In this document: piece by piece, positions 36,211 to 45,614 of the stretch
How the letters are laid out: every line of letters starts with the position of its first letter
Numbering within the stretch: the stretch's first letter is position 1
NCBI GenBank assembly: GCA_041392205.1
Contig: JAWKMO010000008.1
Location: forward strand, 84,512 to 148,511
Direction of reading: 5' to 3'
DNA: 64,000 nt
DNA from: Halomarinibacterium sp041392205
GTDB taxonomy: Bacteria; Bacteroidota; Bacteroidia; Flavobacteriales; Flavobacteriaceae
Program-made: the position numbers and the translations under genes
The notes under the pieces: model-generated
What the model was told of the DNA's origin: nothing
Database searches by the model: none
What the model saw: only the letters and a program-made list of their open reading frames with translations

Positions 36211-37845
36211 TTACATTTTAGTCAGTAAATACAAATCTCGCCACAATCTGGGACGATGCGTTCGATGCCCCGGTGCTTGCGGGTTCATATCGTAGCGTGT
36301 GATTTTTTCAATTTTGTAGCCTTTAAAATAATTTCGGAAGCTAGCTTCATCGGCTTCCGCAACGAGTAATCCAAAACTAGCTTCTGTAGGAATGATTACC
36401 TCCAAATCTGTTTTTAATCTCTTGATCGATTTTCCGTAGTCCCAAATAAGCTCGGGAGAGAAACCACCAAATTCATACACAGCCATATTTGTTTTTTCTT
36501 GCCAATCATTCAGTTTGGATAATCCTTTAAATTCTGGGTTTACCGTGATTGTTTTAGATAAAGGCATTCCGAAGCATATTACGGCAACAATAAAAGCAAC
36601 AGTTAAATAGAAAACTAAGGAAATACGTTTGCGCTTTAGGTTTTTCAGTAATAAAACGCCCATGATAAACAATACAAGTGCCAGCAACACAAACCAAATC
36701 CAATAACTACCGGAAAGCTGGTCTTTCAGGAAAAGATAGCCCCCTACTGGGAAAACAATTCCTATTAAAGCAATGAAGCCGAAGTTGAAATAGATTGGAT
36801 ACGTTTCGCGTTTGTCTTTTATTTCAGAAAACCTTCGGAATAAATATTCTATATAAAATCCTGTATTCATTGCCAATGGAATAATCACGGGAAGCAAGTA
36901 GCGCACCTTTTTTTCGGGAATAAGGGATAATAAAATAACCGAACCCATCGTCCATAAAAAGGTAAATTGATAGGCTTTTTTATCGAACACACGATTTTTT
37001 AAATACGGGTATAGCAATCCGATGAAGGCCGGAATGGTCCATACGCCACTTTGGGTAAAAAAGCTCCAGTAATAGTAAAAAGGCTTGGTTTCATAGCCTG
37101 CCCAGTTGCTAGTTTCTCTTTCGGTGATTTTGGCGACGGTTTCGGGATCAAAAGTATAGGTGTACCAATACCACCAGCCCGATAAAACGAATGAAATAAC
37201 CAGAAATAAAAGTAGTGGTAGGATTAGGATTTTAAAATTTTTGTATTTATATACAATTCCGTAGGCAATCAAAAATGGCAATAACAATGCATACAACGAA
37301 ACCGGTCCTTTGCTCATAAAGGAGCATCCAAAGAATAGTGCGGCAAGCAATGTATTTTGGTACTTTTTTTCTTCGGAAGAAAATAACAGATACAAAAAGT
37401 AAATGCTCAACATCATAAAACTATGGGTAAAAATATCCCAATTGGCATCGCGCCCAGCAGTTACAATATAAAAGGAAGTCACCATCACCAATCCGCTAAT
37501 AAAGGCATAGCGAATATCCTTCGTGATTTTTTGTAGTAATTTATAAGAAGATAGCACTAAAACCAATCCCATAATGGCAGCTGGTAATCGAAGCGCAAAA
37601 AGGCTTTTTAATCCAAAAAGCATGCCAGAAAAAGCCGTGAGCCAAGTAGGCAGAGGCGGTTTGGCATAGCGTGGCTCTCCGTTCATGGTGGTAAGGAGCC
37701 AATGCCCATCTTGTATCATTTCGCGGGCAGTGATAAAGTTTCTCGCTTCCATGATATTCACAAAAATGGCATCGAGATTTGCCATAAAAACGAGGACTGA
37801 AATTATAGCTAATAGTAATAACGGATGTTTATTCAGAAACCTCAT
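36211..37845 (-). CDS. ArnT/PMT-family glycosyltransferase
   Basis: 544 residues with about twelve membrane helices. The N-terminal region (NIMEARNFITAREMIQDGHW; RYAKPPLPTWLTAF) holds the acidic residue and KPPL motif typical of ArnT-like GT83 enzymes that move a sugar from a polyprenyl phosphate donor to lipid A or another acceptor. Its start overlaps the end of the LAB_N gene by 17 bp. With the polyprenyl glycosyltransferase and LAB_N genes it forms a three-gene set resembling an arnC-E/F-T module. Confidence 0.8.
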   Translation of the reverse strand: MRFLNKHPLLLLAIISVLVFMANLDAIFVNIMEARNFITAREMIQDGHWLLTTMNGEPRYAKPPLPTWLTAFSGMLFGLKSLFALRLPAAIMGLVLVLSSYKLLQKITKDIRYAFISGLVMVTSFYIVTAGRDANWDIFTHSFMMLSIYFLYLLFSSEEKKYQNTLLAALFFGCSFMSKGPVSLYALLLPFLIAYGIVYKYKNFKILILPLLLFLVISFVLSGWWYWYTYTFDPETVAKITERETSNWAGYETKPFYYYWSFFTQSGVWTIPAFIGLLYPYLKNRVFDKKAYQFTFLWTMGSVILLSLIPEKKVRYLLPVIIPLAMNTGFYIEYLFRRFSEIKDKRETYPIYFNFGFIALIGIVFPVGGYLFLKDQLSGSYWIWFVLLALVLFIMGVLLLKNLKRKRISLVFYLTVAFIVAVICFGMPLSKTITVNPEFKGLSKLNDWQEKTNMAVYEFGGFSPELIWDYGKSIKRLKTDLEVIIPTEASFGLLVAEADEASFRNYFKGYKIEKITRYDMNPQAPGHRTHRPRLWRDLYLLTKM

Positions 37846-38455
37846 TTTTCCCTATAAAGATATTCCGAAGATAAATAATAAATCCCGCACCGTGTCCAAT
37901 CAATAATACAGGGTCGCTTCGGTAAATTGCATAGACAATTATTAATGCGGCTCCTAAAGCACTTAATCGCCAAAATCCTACAGGTAAATGCGATACTTTT
38001 TTCCGTTCAGAATACACCCATTGGTACACAAACCTAAGCGTGAAAATCACCTGCGCTATAATACCCAACCACAACAACCAATTGGGAATGGCTTCGTTGT
38101 TTAGTAAATTATACATATCAAACTCACCATTATTGTATCCGTAAATCACAATAAGGATGGGGAAGATGATTAAAAAAGCACGAAACCACCAAGGACTTTT
38201 TTGCCATTCGCCTTGTAAATGAAGGTTGCGAACATAAATGAAATAGGTAAGGGATTGCCCCAACATAATGGCAAAATCATCTCGTAAATAGCCATATACA
38301 AACAATAAAAAGGAAGCTAATAGGCTCAATTTCCAAAATAGGGAAGGGGTAACAATCCGTTTGTTTTTTTCAGAAAGAAACCACTGTATAAACAAACGTC
38401 CCGAAAAAAGAATTTGTGCTAAAAACCCGATGGTATAAATGAGCCAGTTACTCAT
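37829..38455 (-). CDS. tandem LAB_N (lipid-A-biosynthesis N-terminal domain) membrane protein
   Basis: 208 residues made of two copies of the LAB_N unit. Copy 1 (about 8-80): GFLAQILFSGRLFIQWFLSE, then LRDDFAIMLGQSLTYFIYVR. Copy 2 (about 115-205): LGIIAQVIFTLRFVYQWVYS, then YRSDPVLLIGHGAGFIIYLR. Each has three membrane helices. LAB_N proteins resemble small multidrug-resistance-type flippases and often partner with polyprenyl-sugar glycosyltransferases, so a flippase role is plausible. It overlaps both neighbours by 4 and 17 bp. Confidence 0.8.
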   Translation of the reverse strand: MSNWLIYTIGFLAQILFSGRLFIQWFLSEKNKRIVTPSLFWKLSLLASFLLFVYGYLRDDFAIMLGQSLTYFIYVRNLHLQGEWQKSPWWFRAFLIIFPILIVIYGYNNGEFDMYNLLNNEAIPNWLLWLGIIAQVIFTLRFVYQWVYSERKKVSHLPVGFWRLSALGAALIIVYAIYRSDPVLLIGHGAGFIIYLRNIFIGKNEVSE

Positions 38456-39162
38456 CCTTTGTCTTTCACTTCGTAGTTAATGTACTTTTTCTTCATCCAA
38501 AGGTAGGCAAAGCAATCCATAAGCGGTCCCAAAAGCCGATTCCAGAGTCCAAACTTGGCAGTACCTGCCATCCTTGGGAAATGTTGCACAGGCACTTGTA
38601 AAATTTTTCCGTTCTGCAATAAAATCATTGCTGGTAAAAAACGGTGCAGCCCATTAAACATAGGGATGCGCTTGGCATAATCGGTTTTAATCACTTTTAA
38701 CGGGCAACCCGTATCGTCCATGCCGTCGTGGGTAAACGCTCTACGAATGCCGTTGGCAATTTTGGAAGACATATTTTTTACAAAAGAATCCTTACGGTTG
38801 GCCCGAACTCCCGTTACTAAATCGTATTCTCCTATATGTTGCAAGAGTAAGTTGAAATCTTCTGGTGCTGTTTGTAAATCACTGTCGATATAGCCTACCA
38901 GTTCACTTTCGGCGTAATCAAACCCTGCTTTAATAGCAGCACTCAACCCACGGTTTTCTTTAAAACTAATAAAATGAAAGGCTTCATTTCTAGTACAAAT
39001 GGCTTCAATTAAGAGTTGGCTATTGTCTTTGGATCCATCATTCACAAACAAAATGGACGTTTTTTTGGTGGCAATTTTGGTGTATGCCAACAATTCCTTT
39101 TCAACCCGTTCTAGGTTATCTTCTTCGTTATACACAGGCACAATGATGGTAAACTCGTACAT
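38452..39162 (-). CDS. family 2 glycosyltransferase, dolichol/undecaprenyl-phosphate type
   Basis: 236 residues from ATG 39162 (MYEFTIIVPVYNEEDNLERV). The frame is open further upstream, but the conserved N-terminus begins here. GT-A motifs: FVNDGSKDNS, ENRGLSAAIKAGFDYA and GYIDSDLQTAPEDF, which includes the metal-binding Asp pair. GMDDTGCPLKVIK is typical of DPM1/ArnC-like enzymes. No C-terminal membrane helices. It would load a sugar onto a polyprenyl phosphate for the LAB_N and ArnT-like partners that follow. Confidence 0.85.
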   Translation of the reverse strand: MYEFTIIVPVYNEEDNLERVEKELLAYTKIATKKTSILFVNDGSKDNSQLLIEAICTRNEAFHFISFKENRGLSAAIKAGFDYAESELVGYIDSDLQTAPEDFNLLLQHIGEYDLVTGVRANRKDSFVKNMSSKIANGIRRAFTHDGMDDTGCPLKVIKTDYAKRIPMFNGLHRFLPAMILLQNGKILQVPVQHFPRMAGTAKFGLWNRLLGPLMDCFAYLWMKKKYINYEVKDKG

Positions 39163-39258
39163 AGTTGCGTGGTTGTTCTTCGTTTGCAAAAGTATTTCTT
39201 TTTCATGAATAAAACAGAAACGCAAAAAAGGTGTTATTTTGCAGTGTAAAACAATTTC

Positions 39259-40203
39259 ATGAAAGTAGTAGTTACCGGTGCCGCAGGTTTTATTGGTTCC
39301 CACACCGCGGAAAGATTGCAAATTCTTGGGCACGAAGTGCAAGCCATTGATAATTTTTCGGCTTATTACGATATACAACTGAAAGAACTCAATGCCAAAG
39401 AGCTTTCCAAAAAAGGAATTACCGTTGAAAAAGTAGACCTTCGCACCGATGATTTATCCAAAGTCATTAAAGAAGACATCGATTATATCATTCACTTTGC
39501 GGCACAACCTGGTATCTCGGCCACCAGTAGTTTTGAAGATTACTTCTCTAATAATTTCTTCGGCACACAACGTTTGTTGGATTTGTTGGAAACCTTTACC
39601 AAAAAACCTTTTTTCATTAATATTGCCACTTCTTCAATTTATGGTTTAAATGCCACCATGACTGAAGACAAAGCCCCCTTGCCTGCTTCGTGGTATGGGG
39701 TCACCAAATTGGCTGCCGAACAACTAGTGTTAGCCTACAGCCGAAGAGGATTGCTGCAAGGAACCTCATTTCGGTTATACTCTGTGTATGGCCCAAGAGA
39801 ACGCCCTGATAAACTCTACACGCGCCTTATCGACTGCGGACTCAACAACAAACCGTTTCCTTTATACGAAGGAAGTGAGAAGCATTTGCGAAGTTTTACC
39901 TACGTACAGGATATTGTGGATGGTATTGTAAGTGCCATTGGCAATGAAGCAGTTTGTAATGGGGAAATCTTTAACCTCGGCACCGAAGAAGAAAATACCA
40001 CCGCCACGGGTATTGCTACCGTGGAGGAAATTCTCGGAACCAAAATTACTATTGAAAACAAACCACCGCGCCCGGGAGACCAATCCCGTACCTGTGCCAA
40101 TATCGATAAAGCCAGAAAATTATTGAATTACAATCCGCAAACTTCGTTAAAGGAAGGACTGGAAGCGCAAGTGGAGTGGTTTAAGGAGAATTTTATGAAG
40201 TAA
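39259..40203 (+). CDS. NAD-dependent sugar epimerase/dehydratase
   Basis: 314 residues, extended SDR family. NAD site VTGAAGFIGSHTAERL; catalytic SSIYG and YGVTK (Tyr/Lys pair). The closest type is UDP-glucuronate or UDP-glucose 4-epimerase (GPRERPDKLYTRLIDC; NLGTEEENTT). It is divergent from the glycosyltransferase trio and converges on meaB, overlapping its 3' end by 11 bp. Substrate is not certain. Confidence 0.8.
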   Translation: MKVVVTGAAGFIGSHTAERLQILGHEVQAIDNFSAYYDIQLKELNAKELSKKGITVEKVDLRTDDLSKVIKEDIDYIIHFAAQPGISATSSFEDYFSNNFFGTQRLLDLLETFTKKPFFINIATSSIYGLNATMTEDKAPLPASWYGVTKLAAEQLVLAYSRRGLLQGTSFRLYSVYGPRERPDKLYTRLIDCGLNNKPFPLYEGSEKHLRSFTYVQDIVDGIVSAIGNEAVCNGEIFNLGTEEENTTATGIATVEEILGTKITIENKPPRPGDQSRTCANIDKARKLLNYNPQTSLKEGLEAQVEWFKENFMK

Positions 40204-41275
40204 TTTTCAGCAAAACCTCTGCCGCTTCAAAAGGGGTAATTTTGTGCGCTTCTAATAACTGAAGTTGTTTTTCCAATTCCTTCTTCACTTTAGGTTGCTG
40301 GTAAAAATTTGCTTTTAAGGCACTTTCAATGGTTTGCAATAACCAAAATTTGTTCTGCTGCTTTCGCTTTTCATCAAAGTAACCGTTCTTTTTTACAGTA
40401 GTTACATAGTCTTCCATAAGGGTTAAAACATCTTCAATGCCTTCATTCTTAATAGCAGAACACGTCAAGGTTTTGGGCGTCCAGCCACTTTCCTTTTTAG
40501 GATAGAGATGGAGGGCACGGTTAAATTCGGTTTTAGCGAGTTTGGCGGCTTTTATGTTTTCACCGTCAGCTTTGTTAATCACAATAGCGTCGGCCATTTC
40601 CATAATGCCACGTTTGATGCCTTGTAATTCATCTCCGGCGCCTGCTAATTTTAGTAATAAAAAGAAATCGGTCATACTATGTACTGCCGTTTCACTCTGT
40701 CCTACCCCAACGGTTTCAATGATAATCGTATCAAAACCGGCAGCTTCACATAAAATAATGGCTTCCCGAGTTTTTCGAGCGACACCGCCTAAGGATTCCC
40801 CGCTGGCAGAAGGGCGTATAAACGCATTCGGGTTTTTCACCAATTCTTCCATACGGGTTTTATCGCCCAAAATACTGCCTCTACTTAGCGTGCTACTGGG
40901 GTCCACAGCCAGTACCGCAACTTTTTTCCCTTTTTGAGTGAGTAAGGTGCCAAAATTTTCAATAAAAGTACTTTTTCCCACGCCGGGAACACCCGTAATG
41001 CCTATTCGCATCGATTTGTTAGCATGGGGTAAACATGCCTGAATTAATTCCTTGGCTTGTTGTTGGTGCTTTTGTGCGGTACTTTCTACCAAAGTAATGG
41101 CTCTACTTAGTGCACTATGATTTCCTTTCAGAAGCTCTTTTACTAAGGCCTCTATGGCAATAGGTTTTCTTCTTTGTTCCTGAATTTTCTTTGCAGCTAA
41201 ACGATTGGAAGAGGGAGGTGGAGCCACACCCTCCATTTCGTGAATTGCCGAAGTATTTTTTTTATCTTTTGCCAC
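40193..41275 (-). CDS. meaB: methylmalonyl-CoA mutase-associated GTPase MeaB (ArgK family)
   Basis: About 360 residues. P-loop GITGVPGVGKSTFIENFG; other G motifs VLAVDPSSTLSRGSILGDKT, IIETVGVGQSETAVHSM and VINKADGEN. It protects and reactivates the B12-dependent methylmalonyl-CoA mutase. The start is taken as GTG 41275, giving V/MAKDKKNTSAIHEMEGV. A longer frame from TTG 41344 adds a false signal-like stretch encoded by a purine/pyrimidine repeat. The cobalamin adenosyltransferase at 49.5 kb belongs to the same pathway. Confidence 0.88.
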   Translation of the reverse strand: MAKDKKNTSAIHEMEGVAPPPSSNRLAAKKIQEQRRKPIAIEALVKELLKGNHSALSRAITLVESTAQKHQQQAKELIQACLPHANKSMRIGITGVPGVGKSTFIENFGTLLTQKGKKVAVLAVDPSSTLSRGSILGDKTRMEELVKNPNAFIRPSASGESLGGVARKTREAIILCEAAGFDTIIIETVGVGQSETAVHSMTDFFLLLKLAGAGDELQGIKRGIMEMADAIVINKADGENIKAAKLAKTEFNRALHLYPKKESGWTPKTLTCSAIKNEGIEDVLTLMEDYVTTVKKNGYFDEKRKQQNKFWLLQTIESALKANFYQQPKVKKELEKQLQLLEAHKITPFEAAEVLLKITS

Positions 41276-41294
41276 AGTGGGAAGATAAAAAAAA

Positions 41295-41322
41295 GAAAAG
41301 AGAAATGAGAAAAGAGAAATGA
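41295..41322. repeat. 14-bp direct tandem repeat, purine-rich
   Basis: Two exact copies of GAAAAGAGAAATGA in the spacer between meaB and the ECF sigma gene, inside a longer A/G-only stretch (about 41280-41335). Confidence 0.85.
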
Positions 41323-41412
41323 GAGAAAGAAAAAATCTTTTCAACTAACTTTGCAACACTCACAAATTTCTGTCGTCTTTAACCCGAACAGCAACCAAAA
41401 AAACCATCACTC

Positions 41413-41953
41413 GTGTCCGATTTATTATTGGTAGCGCAATGCAAACAAAACAACCGTAAAGCACAAATGGCATTGTATCGTCAATACTGCGACGGGATGT
41501 TTATCGTAGCGAACCGATATTTAAGAGACACAGCAGCGGCAGAAGATGCCCTGCAGGAAGCGTTTATAAAAGCGTTTCGGAAGTTAGACCAGTTCAAAGG
41601 GGACGTCACCTTTGGGGCTTGGTTAAAGCGCATCGTCATTAATACCTGCTTGGATGCCCTAAAAGCAAACCAGCTTCAAAAAGAGGAAATTAATGAAGAA
41701 ACTTTGCATTGTAGAGGAGGATAATTGGAACGCTCCCGATGAAGTCACCGTTCAAGAAGTGATGCAGGCTATTGAAAATTTGAAAGATCCCTTCGGAATC
41801 GTAATCAAACTCTTTTTATTGGAAGGCTATGATCATCAGGAAATTTCAGAAATTTTGGGAATTACCGAAAGTGCTTCCCGAACGTATTTACACAGAGGAA
41901 AAAAACAACTACAAGAACAATTAAAACACTTAAATGATGGCACAGGATATTAG
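41413..41953 (+). CDS. ECF-type RNA polymerase sigma factor, one frameshift
   Basis: GTG start. Region 2 is clear (ALYRQYCDGMFIVANRYLRD; AEDALQEAFIKAFRKLDQFK; FGAWLKRIVINTCLDALK) in the first frame to about 41700. Region 4 follows in the next frame (EVTVQEVMQAIENLKDPFGI; EGYDHQEISEILGITESASR, then TYLHRGKKQLQEQLK). A single indel at about 41703 (in TTGCATTGTAG) joins them to a protein of about 180 residues, normal for the family. The stop overlaps the next gene's ATG (41937) by 17 bp, as usual for sigma/anti-sigma pairs. Confidence 0.85.
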
Positions 41954-42527
41954 AGATATGTTGAAAGACTACCGGCCCGAAAGCCCAAAGCTTTCCGAAG
42001 GCACAATGTAGCTCATTTGAGAAAAAACTGGAGGCAATCTTTCCTCAGGAAAGAAGAAAAGCACTCTTTCTTGGCTTAAAATAGCAGCTTCGGTTGCCGT
42101 ACTTATTTCTTTGGCCTATTTTGGGTTTCAGTATGTTACAAAAGCGCCCACGGTAAGTAATGAGATCGTTGAAACAAATACTGAAATCAACACCCAAACA
42201 CCAACCATCACTATAGGTAGTTTATCACCAGATCTAAAAAAAGTAGAAGATTTTTACATTACCGGAATCAATCAGCAGTTGGCTTCTTTAAATAGAACCC
42301 CAGAGAATGAAGAACTTGTTAACGGATACCTTCAGCGTTTAGAAGAACTGAACAATGCCTATAATTTATTAAATAAGGAGTTGAACGAAGTGGGCCCCAG
42401 TGAGGCAACCATCACCGCTTTGATCGATAATTTGCAACTACGTTTGGAATTGCTGTTCAAACTAAAAAACAAATTAAAAGAACTTAAATCACTTGAAAAT
42501 GAAACAATTAGTAATATACAAGCGTAA
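41937..42527 (+). pseudogene. single-pass membrane protein, probable anti-sigma-like partner, frame-broken
   Basis: Across frames: MAQDIRDMLKDYRPESPKLS, then KKLEAIFPQERRK, then STLSWLKIAASVAVLISLAY followed by FGFQYV as the membrane helix. An open periplasmic part follows (42111-42527; VEDFYITGINQQLASLNRTP; YLQRLEELNNAYNLLNKELN). Breaks near 42003 and 42056. The layout (short cytoplasmic end, one helix, extracytoplasmic helices) and the overlap with the sigma gene support an anti-sigma role. No zinc anti-sigma motif is visible. Confidence 0.6.
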
Positions 42528-44103
42528 CATTTTTACGGAATCGTATTTCTTATCGCTGGGCATGTTAGTGCTCAAAATAAATACAACGAAAGTTTTAAAG
42601 CCTCCAAAGATATGTTGGTAGAGGTTAACACCTCGTACACAAACGTCATTTTTGAAACCTGGAACAAAGATATGGTTGAGGTAGAAGCTTTTGTAGAAGG
42701 TAAAGACCTTTCTGAAAAAGAAAAGAAGGAAATTTTTGACCACTGGAAGTTTGATGTTTTAGGAAATAGCAAAAAAGTAGTCATTACTTCCAATCCTAGT
42801 CAGTATGCCGAAGGAATTGGGCTTTTTGGAGGAACAGAGGCGTTAAAATCGTTAAAAGCTCTTAAAAGCTTGGAGAAGATGCCCGTTATAGCAGAAATGC
42901 CCAATTTTGCTTTCGATTTTAAATTTGATACCCCAGCCATTACCCGACTTTAAAAAAATTCCGAAGTGGCCTTTTAGTAAAGATCACCCCAATATTAAAA
43001 ATAAAGAAGGTTATACAAATTATGATTGTAATAACGAAACGGGCATTCAATTTAACCAAGACGAATACCAAAAAAACAAAGAAGCCTATGTAGCCAAACT
43101 TAATAAAAAGTACGATGCTAAGGTTTCGGTAAAAGAAGTTGATGCTTGGTTAAAAGAGGTTGATGTTTGGGCAGCGGAGTTTGAAAAAGTCATGGAAAAC
43201 TGGGGAGAAAACTTCGGAAAGAAATTTGAGATGCAATTTGGACCCGATTTTGAAAAAAAGATGGAAAAGTGGGGAGAAGAGTTTGGTGAAAAATTTAGCA
43301 AGGATATGGAACAATGGGGAGAAGAATTTGGAGAACAGTTTGGAAAAGATATGGAGAAGTGGGGAGAAGAATTTGGAAAAAATATGGAAACTATGGGCAA
43401 AACAATTTGAAGAAAATGGAGGCGATTATTCACATAAAGTCATTATTGACGAAGATGGAAATAACAATTTTATTTTTAAAGGAAAGAAAGACATGTTTTT
43501 TTCCGGAAAAGCCAATAAAACAATCATTGTGAGAATGCCAAAAGGCACCAAAACAGGGGATAATGTACGTCATGGAGAGCTTAAAATGGCGAATGCTTAT
43601 AATATAAAAGCAACACTTAATTATTCACCGTTAACAGCAAATAGTATTGATGGGGGCAAACCCTCATCAATGCTTCTTATGCTCCAGTTTATGTAAATAC
43701 TTGGAATAATGGGGCCTTGCAAGTGAATTATGTGGAAGATTGCCGACTAAACACGGTTTCAGAAATTAATCTTCAGTCCAATTCTAGCGATGTAAGTATT
43801 AATGAATTGGTTAAAAATGGAGTGTTGTCGGGTTCTTTTGGAAATGTTTATATCGTAAAGATTGCACCCAGTTTTAGCGGGTTAGACATTACTTTGGAAA
43901 ATGCCGATGCGGCAATAAACTTGCCGATACAGCCTTCATTTTTATTATAACGGTAAAAATCGCAATTAGAATATCCAAAAATGCTTCAATTAACCGAAAC
44001 CAAAAACTTCGACCGCAAGTTGCTTAAAGGCTTTCATAAAACCAACGCCTCTGGAAAAACCATTACAATCAATGCTAATTATAGTACTATTAAAGTGCAA
44101 TAA
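42499..44103 (+). pseudogene. large surface-type protein with 15-residue WGEEFG repeats, frame-broken
   Basis: Starts at ATG 42499 inside the end of the previous gene. Pieces read in order: NKYNESFKASKDMLVEVNTS, YTNVIFETWNKDMVEVEAFV, NNETGIQFNQDEYQKNKEAY, then three copies of MEKWGEEFG followed by EKFSKD-like spacers (43261-43383), KVIIDEDGNNNFIFKGKKDM, LKMANAYNIKATLNYSPLTA, YAPVYVNTWNNGALQVNYVE and a stop at 44103. About five frame changes are needed. The strand-rich parts (VNTSYTNVIFETW; IKATLNYSPL) resemble DUF4097-like adhesin repeats; the middle is an amphipathic helical repeat. Function unknown. It is probably part of the sigma regulon next door. Confidence 0.6.
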
Positions 44104-44104
44104 A

Positions 44105-44143
44105 AAACCATTTTAAAGGGTGATGACTCCTTCAAAATGGTTT
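44105..44143. terminator. hairpin between converging genes
   Basis: AAACCATTTT (44105-44114) pairs with AAAATGGTTT (44134-44143), with additional AAGG/CCTT pairing inside. It lies between the stops of the repeat protein and the DUF6249-like gene. Confidence 0.6.
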
Positions 44144-44166
44144 CAATAACTAAACGGCTGGTTACT

Positions 44167-44516
44167 TTAAGCGCCTTCGTTTAATTTTTTGCTTACAAAG
44201 AACCCAGTTAAAAGCCCAGCTCCTGCCATAAATAAGATGGTTCTGGCATCGCAATATCTTCATCCATTCCTAAGACATCGGTATAAATAGTGCTCCCATA
44301 AAAATTCCTATTCCAATGCCCATTAATAATAAGGCTAGGTTGATTACAATCACTTTCCAAACAGGAGTTACACGTCTATCTTTACTGTAAAAGATGGAGC
44401 ATCGGCACCCTTTTTCAATAAGTGCAATTCGCTCTTTATTTCTTGCCGAAATGTAGAGGTAAAAAATTCCGAAGATCATCGAAAATAATAGGAATAATAA
44501 CAATTTCTGATCCCAT
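44167..44516 (-). pseudogene. DUF6249-like small membrane protein, frame-broken
   Basis: The middle is open (44270-44503): FGIFYLYISARNKERIALIE, then VTPVWKVIVINLALLLMGIG, two membrane helices. The N-terminus (MGSEIVIIP, ATG at 44516) and C-terminus (MDEDIA, then FMAGAGLLTGFFVSKKLNEG) lie in other frames. About three indels are needed. Together the roughly 115 residues fit the DUF6249 type often found beside ECF sigma genes in Bacteroidota. It is divergent from the second sigma gene. Confidence 0.6.
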
Positions 44517-44655
44517 AATGTTGTTTTTTTAAGGTTAATTACTGTTCGTTTTGTCCATAGGACGGAAGTTTTTAATCTTAGGTTACAATTATTTTTAAAA
44601 AAGTAATTTTACTTATGTTGTAACCTAAGACAATATAACAACGTCTTATTTCCAA

Positions 44656-45226
44656 ATGACAACCCAAACCGACCATCAATTAATCGAACAAACCTTGCAG
44701 GGAAATTCGCAAGCCTTTTCGGTATTGGTCGAACGGTATCAAACCTTTGTGTTTACAATTGCTGTGCGTATGTTACGCCATAGGAAGAAGCTGAAGGAGT
44801 AGCGCAAGATTCTTTTATAAAGCCTTTGAGCATTATCAAACTATCGTGGGGAAGCTAAATTTTCGAGTTGGTTGTATGCTATCGTGTATCGAAAAGCCTT
44901 AGATAGAATTAGAAAAAATAACCAGTCAAGAACACTCGATTTAGTAAGAAATTACCGAGTCTGAAACCGAAGATATTGAAAACGCATTGCATTTTCTGCA
45001 ACTTCAAGAACGAAACGATCTTATTAAAAGGGATCACACAATTGCCCGAACAAGCGGCGATAGTACTTTTTTATTTTGAAAAATTATCTATTAAAGAAAT
45101 TACTGAAATAACAACCTTAAGTGAGGATAATGTAAAAATTAAATTACCGAAGCCAAAAAAATTATTTACTTTACTGAAGTACACGTACTTCCCCAATACA
45201 CCGAAAACAATGGAAACGCCATCTAA
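44656..45226 (+). pseudogene. second ECF-type sigma factor, frame-broken in this sequence
   Basis: MTTQTDHQLIEQTLQGNSQA followed by FSVLVERYQTFVFTIAVRML is sigma region 2. Across shifts come FIKAFEHYQNYRGEAKFSSW, LYAIVYRKALDRIRKNNQSR, then region 4 (AITQLPEQAAIVLFYFEKLS; IKEITEITTLSEDNVKIKL). The most natural end is the frame reading VLPQYTENNGNAI with stop at 45224-45226, which overlaps the next ATG (45210). About five indels, several at A or T runs, disrupt it. Target genes unknown. Confidence 0.7.
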
Positions 45227-45582
45227 CTCACAGGATCAAATTTTAAAAAAGCTTATTAAAAACTCCTTTAGAAAGACCCATTGCTTTTCTGCTAAAGTCA
45301 TCGCAGATTAGCCCAAAAGCACTTAAAGCATACTCCCCTTTAATTTCCAAAATGGCTTGGGGTGCTATTGTAACAGTATTTATGGTAGGCTTAGTATGGG
45401 TGTATTATCATCCTTCTTCAAGCTTATACCAAGTTGAGGCACTTTCCTACACTGAAAAACTCTCTTTTAGAAACCCTTTTGAAGGATTCGCCTTATCAAA
45501 AACAACCCTTTATGCCATAGGTTTTATGGCGCTATTTTTACTGCAAATTCCTTTTTTAAAACGAATTGTTGAACCTAAATAA
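45210..45582 (+). pseudogene. single-pass membrane protein, probable anti-sigma partner, frame-broken
   Basis: Starts METPSNSQDQILKKLIKNS; after a shift near 45275 it reads FSAKVIADLAQKHLK, and after another near 45310 the final open part (45352-45582) gives MAWGAIVTVFMVGLVWVYYH as a membrane helix and GFMALFLLQIPFLKRIVEPK at the end. Overlap with the sigma gene and the two-helix layout suggest a membrane anti-sigma protein. No recognised anti-sigma domain. Confidence 0.5.
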
Positions 45583-45614
45583 AAAAAACCGAAGCATTGC
45601 TTCGGGTTTTTTTT
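45581..45614. terminator. bidirectional terminator between the anti-sigma-like gene and secA
   Basis: Stem CCGAAGC-ATT-GCTTCGG (45589-45605) with flanking A8 and T8 runs. The secA stop codon lies at the edge of the T run. Confidence 0.85.

Noticed and set aside
39163..39378. 72-residue N-terminal extension of the family 2 glycosyltransferase
   Set aside because: It overlaps the divergent promoter region, has no homology-like pattern, and the conserved FTIIVPVYNEE start follows ATG 39162.
41276..41344. Signal-peptide-like N-terminus for MeaB
   Set aside because: It depends on a TTG start and is encoded by an A/G repeat tract. MeaB is cytosolic and its conserved N-terminus begins at GTG 41275.
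43086..43433. Minus-strand Phe/Ser-rich frame opposite the WGEEFG repeats
   Set aside because: Antisense shadow of the repeat-coding strand.
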